A program made the position numbers and the translations under genes. From contig JARCOQ010000001.1 of NCBI GenBank assembly GCA_029207755.1, positions 91,065,637 to 91,129,636 on the forward strand: a DNA stretch of 64,000 bases, written 5' to 3'. Positions 61,388 through 64,000 of this stretch are shown in pieces. The stretch is from Chamaea fasciata (taxonomy: Eukaryota > Chordata > Aves > Passeriformes > Sylviidae). Below the pieces are notes generated by a model. That model was not told where the DNA came from, ran no database searches, and saw only the letters and a program-made list of their open reading frames with translations. Each line of letters starts with the position of its first letter. Positions within the stretch are counted from its first letter, which is position 1.

Positions 61388-63446
61388 TCTCACACGCTCA
61401 CCCCCTGCCATGGGACTGGGACTGTAGCTGGGAGATGCTGCCCCTCCCAACTCACACCCCAGACCAGCCTAGGCATGTCCTGGCTGCAGAAGGTTGCTAA
61501 GGCAGGTCCTGGCTGCTGCTCCAGGCACCTGTGTCAGAGCAGGCTCCAGAGGAGAGATGAGATATGGGGTTCCTTGAGTTGTGGACTGCTCTGGAGTAAG
61601 CGTCAGGGGTTGGGTGTTGGGGAGAGCAGAGGACTGAAAAGGGGAATAATGTGCACATGATGCTAAATGCATCTGATGTCAAAGGGGAAATTAGCTGGAG
61701 CTTTGGCTGTCTGTCAGATCCCATCCTTCCTCCGGTAAGAGGTGCTCATGGTCTCCCCTACTGCCAGTAAGGGGTTGAAAGGTGGCTATTATGGATTCAA
61801 GACTAGGGAATTAGTATGGTTCTCTTTACCTTCTGTGGCTGATTCAGAAGAGCAAGGCAGCACAAGGCTGGTGCTGGCAGGTTTGGGGGCCCCCAGGAAG
61901 AGTCAGGCAGCCTGCAGAAATAAATAGAGGGGGTATGTGTTCTATAGTGTGTTGCATGAACCTAAGAACTGTGCTGCTGTAGACAAAGGAGTCACCTCAA
62001 TCCAGTCTTGTCATCTTCACCTAAAGAATGAGCTTAAAAATGGAGCGTGACAAATGAGGTTCCCCAATACAACCTCCTCAGCTTCCCTTGAGCAACACTG
62101 GAAGGCCCATAAAATAATCTCTCAAGGTACTTCAGAGGCTTATGAGGGGTGCACAGTTTGAGAAGCTGAACAGCTGGGTGCCTCTGTATGGGAAATAAAG
62201 CTGGGGAAAGTAAAGCTGTGACCAGCCTCCTTGCTCCTGGTTCTTGTGCCACAGAGGAGTTTGTTGTCATACACTTTAAAGATCCTATTCCATGTTGCTC
62301 TTTCTACCCCTGGATAGGAGGCACCAATGTGTTGGCAAAGGCAGGATATATGAGTGACCCTTCTGCTCCCTGAGTGGAGCTGTCATGGGATGTGGTGTGG
62401 GGAAATGCACAACGTATGGTCAGGTGGGTGACCAAAGCTGTCCTTGGTCTCTAAACGAATATTGAAAAGAGAATGGAGCAAATCCAATGGGTTACTCCAG
62501 TTATTTTCTTTCTCTGGCCTTCCACCCCATCAGGCAGGTGAGGAGGGCATCTCTGTAGGTATGTCAGGACAGAGGGATGAGCTGGGACAGCCAGAGACAA
62601 TTCTGTCATGCAGATCAGTACAGTTATGTAAAAAGTTGGCTCTAATAGAAAATAAAGCAGAAGAGAGGTTGGTGAAAGAAACAGAGGCCTAAGAGCTGAA
62701 GGAGAAGTGAGTGTGTGTGGGAACAGCCTGAAAAGCAGCTCCAAATTATCATTGGGAGAAAACAGCTCCATCAGAGGGGAAAAGACAGAGATAGTGGGTG
62801 GGTATGGAAGACCAAAGACAGATATCTGGTAACTGAGGAAGGTTTTCACAAAGCACAATGCAGAGCACTCTGCTGACACCAAACGTGTGTGACCCCTGCT
62901 GTTGTAAGCACAACTTGAGAAAGCATCTACTAAAGAAACCAGGGGCCATTGGAGGAAAGATGCTCTTGAGGAGGCATTTCCTTCCTTCTGGAGGTCCTGA
63001 CTTGGGATGGACTGGATATGCAGCTGGCTGAGGACTTTTCCAGCAGATCCCTCTCTCCCACCTGGATGTACAACATTCACTGTTGGGAAAGAAAGAAGTG
63101 ATATGAGGCAGGCGTGATAAAAAGGGCATAAAAAGAATTTGGAAATGGGAACATCCTTCCAGCTTCTTGGAAAGGTAACGCTCACCTGCATTGTGAAACT
63201 TTAGAGGTTTGGGGCTCCATCTGTGATCTTCTTTTGTGTTAAGGATGCTGTTGGGTTTGTAAAGCTGCTGGACTGTGATGGGCAGCAAGCTGTAACCCGA
63301 GGGATTGGTGTCCCGCGTAAAAGGGATTAATACTCCCGGGCAAAGTGAGTTTCCAGCCCCCAGAAGCTGCCCCTGCCCGCAGGTGAGGGGAAGCTGGGGG
63401 CACTCAGAGAGGCAGATGCCCATCTGGTTGCCAAGTGCAGTTTCTT

Positions 63447-63461
63447 GCTGCCATCTAGTGA
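63447..63461 (-). promoter_or_regulatory. Candidate CTCF-binding motif
   Basis: On the minus strand this reads TCACTAGATGGCAGC, which matches the CTCF core consensus CCASYAGRKGGCRSY at 14 of 15 positions. It sits in a locally CpG-richer stretch about 18 kb downstream of RNF144B. Occupancy is not shown by sequence alone. Confidence 0.5.
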
Positions 63462-63706
63462 CGTTCACGGGTAGCTAAAAATGTCAAAAAATGCTTGGTT
63501 CCAGTGCCCGGCTGTGAGCGGAGTACCTGAACTGGCAGAGACACGCCAGGGACACAATCCTGAACCACCGTGGTGTCTGGATTCTGAATCTCCTACAAAA
63601 CAACCGTGGGAAACTCCGGCACTCCAAGACAGGTTTTGGTGGGTTATTAGTCATGAAACGTATTTGTTGTTGAATAAGGTTTGTGTTTTTGTGGGTTTTT
63701 TTTGTT

Positions 63707-63720
63707 CCCCCCTCCCCCCC
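63707..63720 (+). repeat. Poly-C tract after a T-rich run
   Basis: C6-T-C7 following TTTTTTTTGTT. It is low-complexity DNA with no further feature. Confidence 0.8.
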
Positions 63721-64000
63721 AGATTTGAGACAGAATTAAAGCTGGGATTTTTTCCTCCATAGCGTTGTGACTCCTCATTGGAGCAGGTTGGCTTTGCTTG
63801 GCTGTGGTCATTCCTTGTAACAGTGCCTTGGTGATGCCCCTGACAGGGCAAGAAGCCCCTGAGATAAACTCTGCTGATAAATCTGGAGCGATCTCAATAA
63901 AAAGGGGGAAAAATTATTTTATTTTTGTACTTTTGAGTGCTTCAGGCTCCCCTAATAATGATGGACCATGACCCATAATATTTTTTCCCATGGAGAAGTG

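Larger units (their letters stand above)
47046..64000. other. 3' flank of RNF144B, no gene supported
   Basis: I found no exon series, domain or RNA gene here. Apart from the CR1 tail, the inverted repeats and the CTCF-like site listed separately, it is ordinary intergenic DNA. An AT-rich patch lies at about 50030-50095. Purine-skewed blocks at about 60960-61200 and 62440-63200 leave long minus-strand frames open by composition. An unannotated lncRNA remains possible. Confidence 0.65.

Noticed and set aside
62749..63468. 239-codon minus-strand open frame
   Set aside because: It begins with GTG rather than ATG, overlaps another equally open frame, and sits in purine-skewed DNA that lacks minus-strand stops. 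No domain is recognised.

Overview
This window is vertebrate nuclear DNA, most likely from a bird. It is AT-rich and CpG-poor, with long introns and GT-AG splice junctions. It holds a long antisense fragment of a chicken-repeat-1 (CR1) LINE at about 2636-3450 and a short CR1 tail at about 54577-54745. CR1 of this form, ending in a motif like ATTCTATGATTCT, is typical of birds; a turtle or crocodilian cannot be strictly excluded. There are no bacterial-style operons, tRNAs, rRNAs or CRISPR arrays.

The one gene I can support is RNF144B (also called IBRDC2 or p53RFP), a membrane-anchored RING-in-between-RING (RBR) E3 ubiquitin ligase, on the plus strand. All seven coding exons can be placed: 15824-15988, 29007-29111, 36827-36887, 41423-41627, 42769-42913, 44647-44736 and 44936-45076. 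Joined, they encode an uninterrupted 303-residue protein with intact RING1, IBR and RING2 zinc ligands, a catalytic cysteine (Cys206), a C-terminal transmembrane segment and a lysine-rich tail. The 3'UTR runs to a doubled AATAAA near 47015-47024. I could not find the non-coding first exon and promoter, which probably lie upstream of base 1.

Layout: 1-15799 is 5' intron or leader sequence with one CR1 copy and several homopolymer tracts. From 15800 to about 47045 is the body of RNF144B, with six introns of about 13.0, 7.7, 4.5, 1.1, 1.7 and 0.2 kb. From about 47046 to 64000 is 3' flank with no gene I can support. That flank holds a CR1 tail, purine-skewed DNA that produces spurious minus-strand open frames, and near its right end a CpG-richer stretch with a good CTCF-like motif.

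The observations most worth checking are: an upstream ORF that overlaps the first RNF144B AUG and ends in an ATGA overlapping the better-placed second AUG; a 199-nt last intron whose retention would give an anchor-less, probably NMD-resistant ligase; a sharp CpG-dense patch inside the 3'UTR; and the CTCF-like site at 63.4 kb. I found no evidence of an entirely new biological system.
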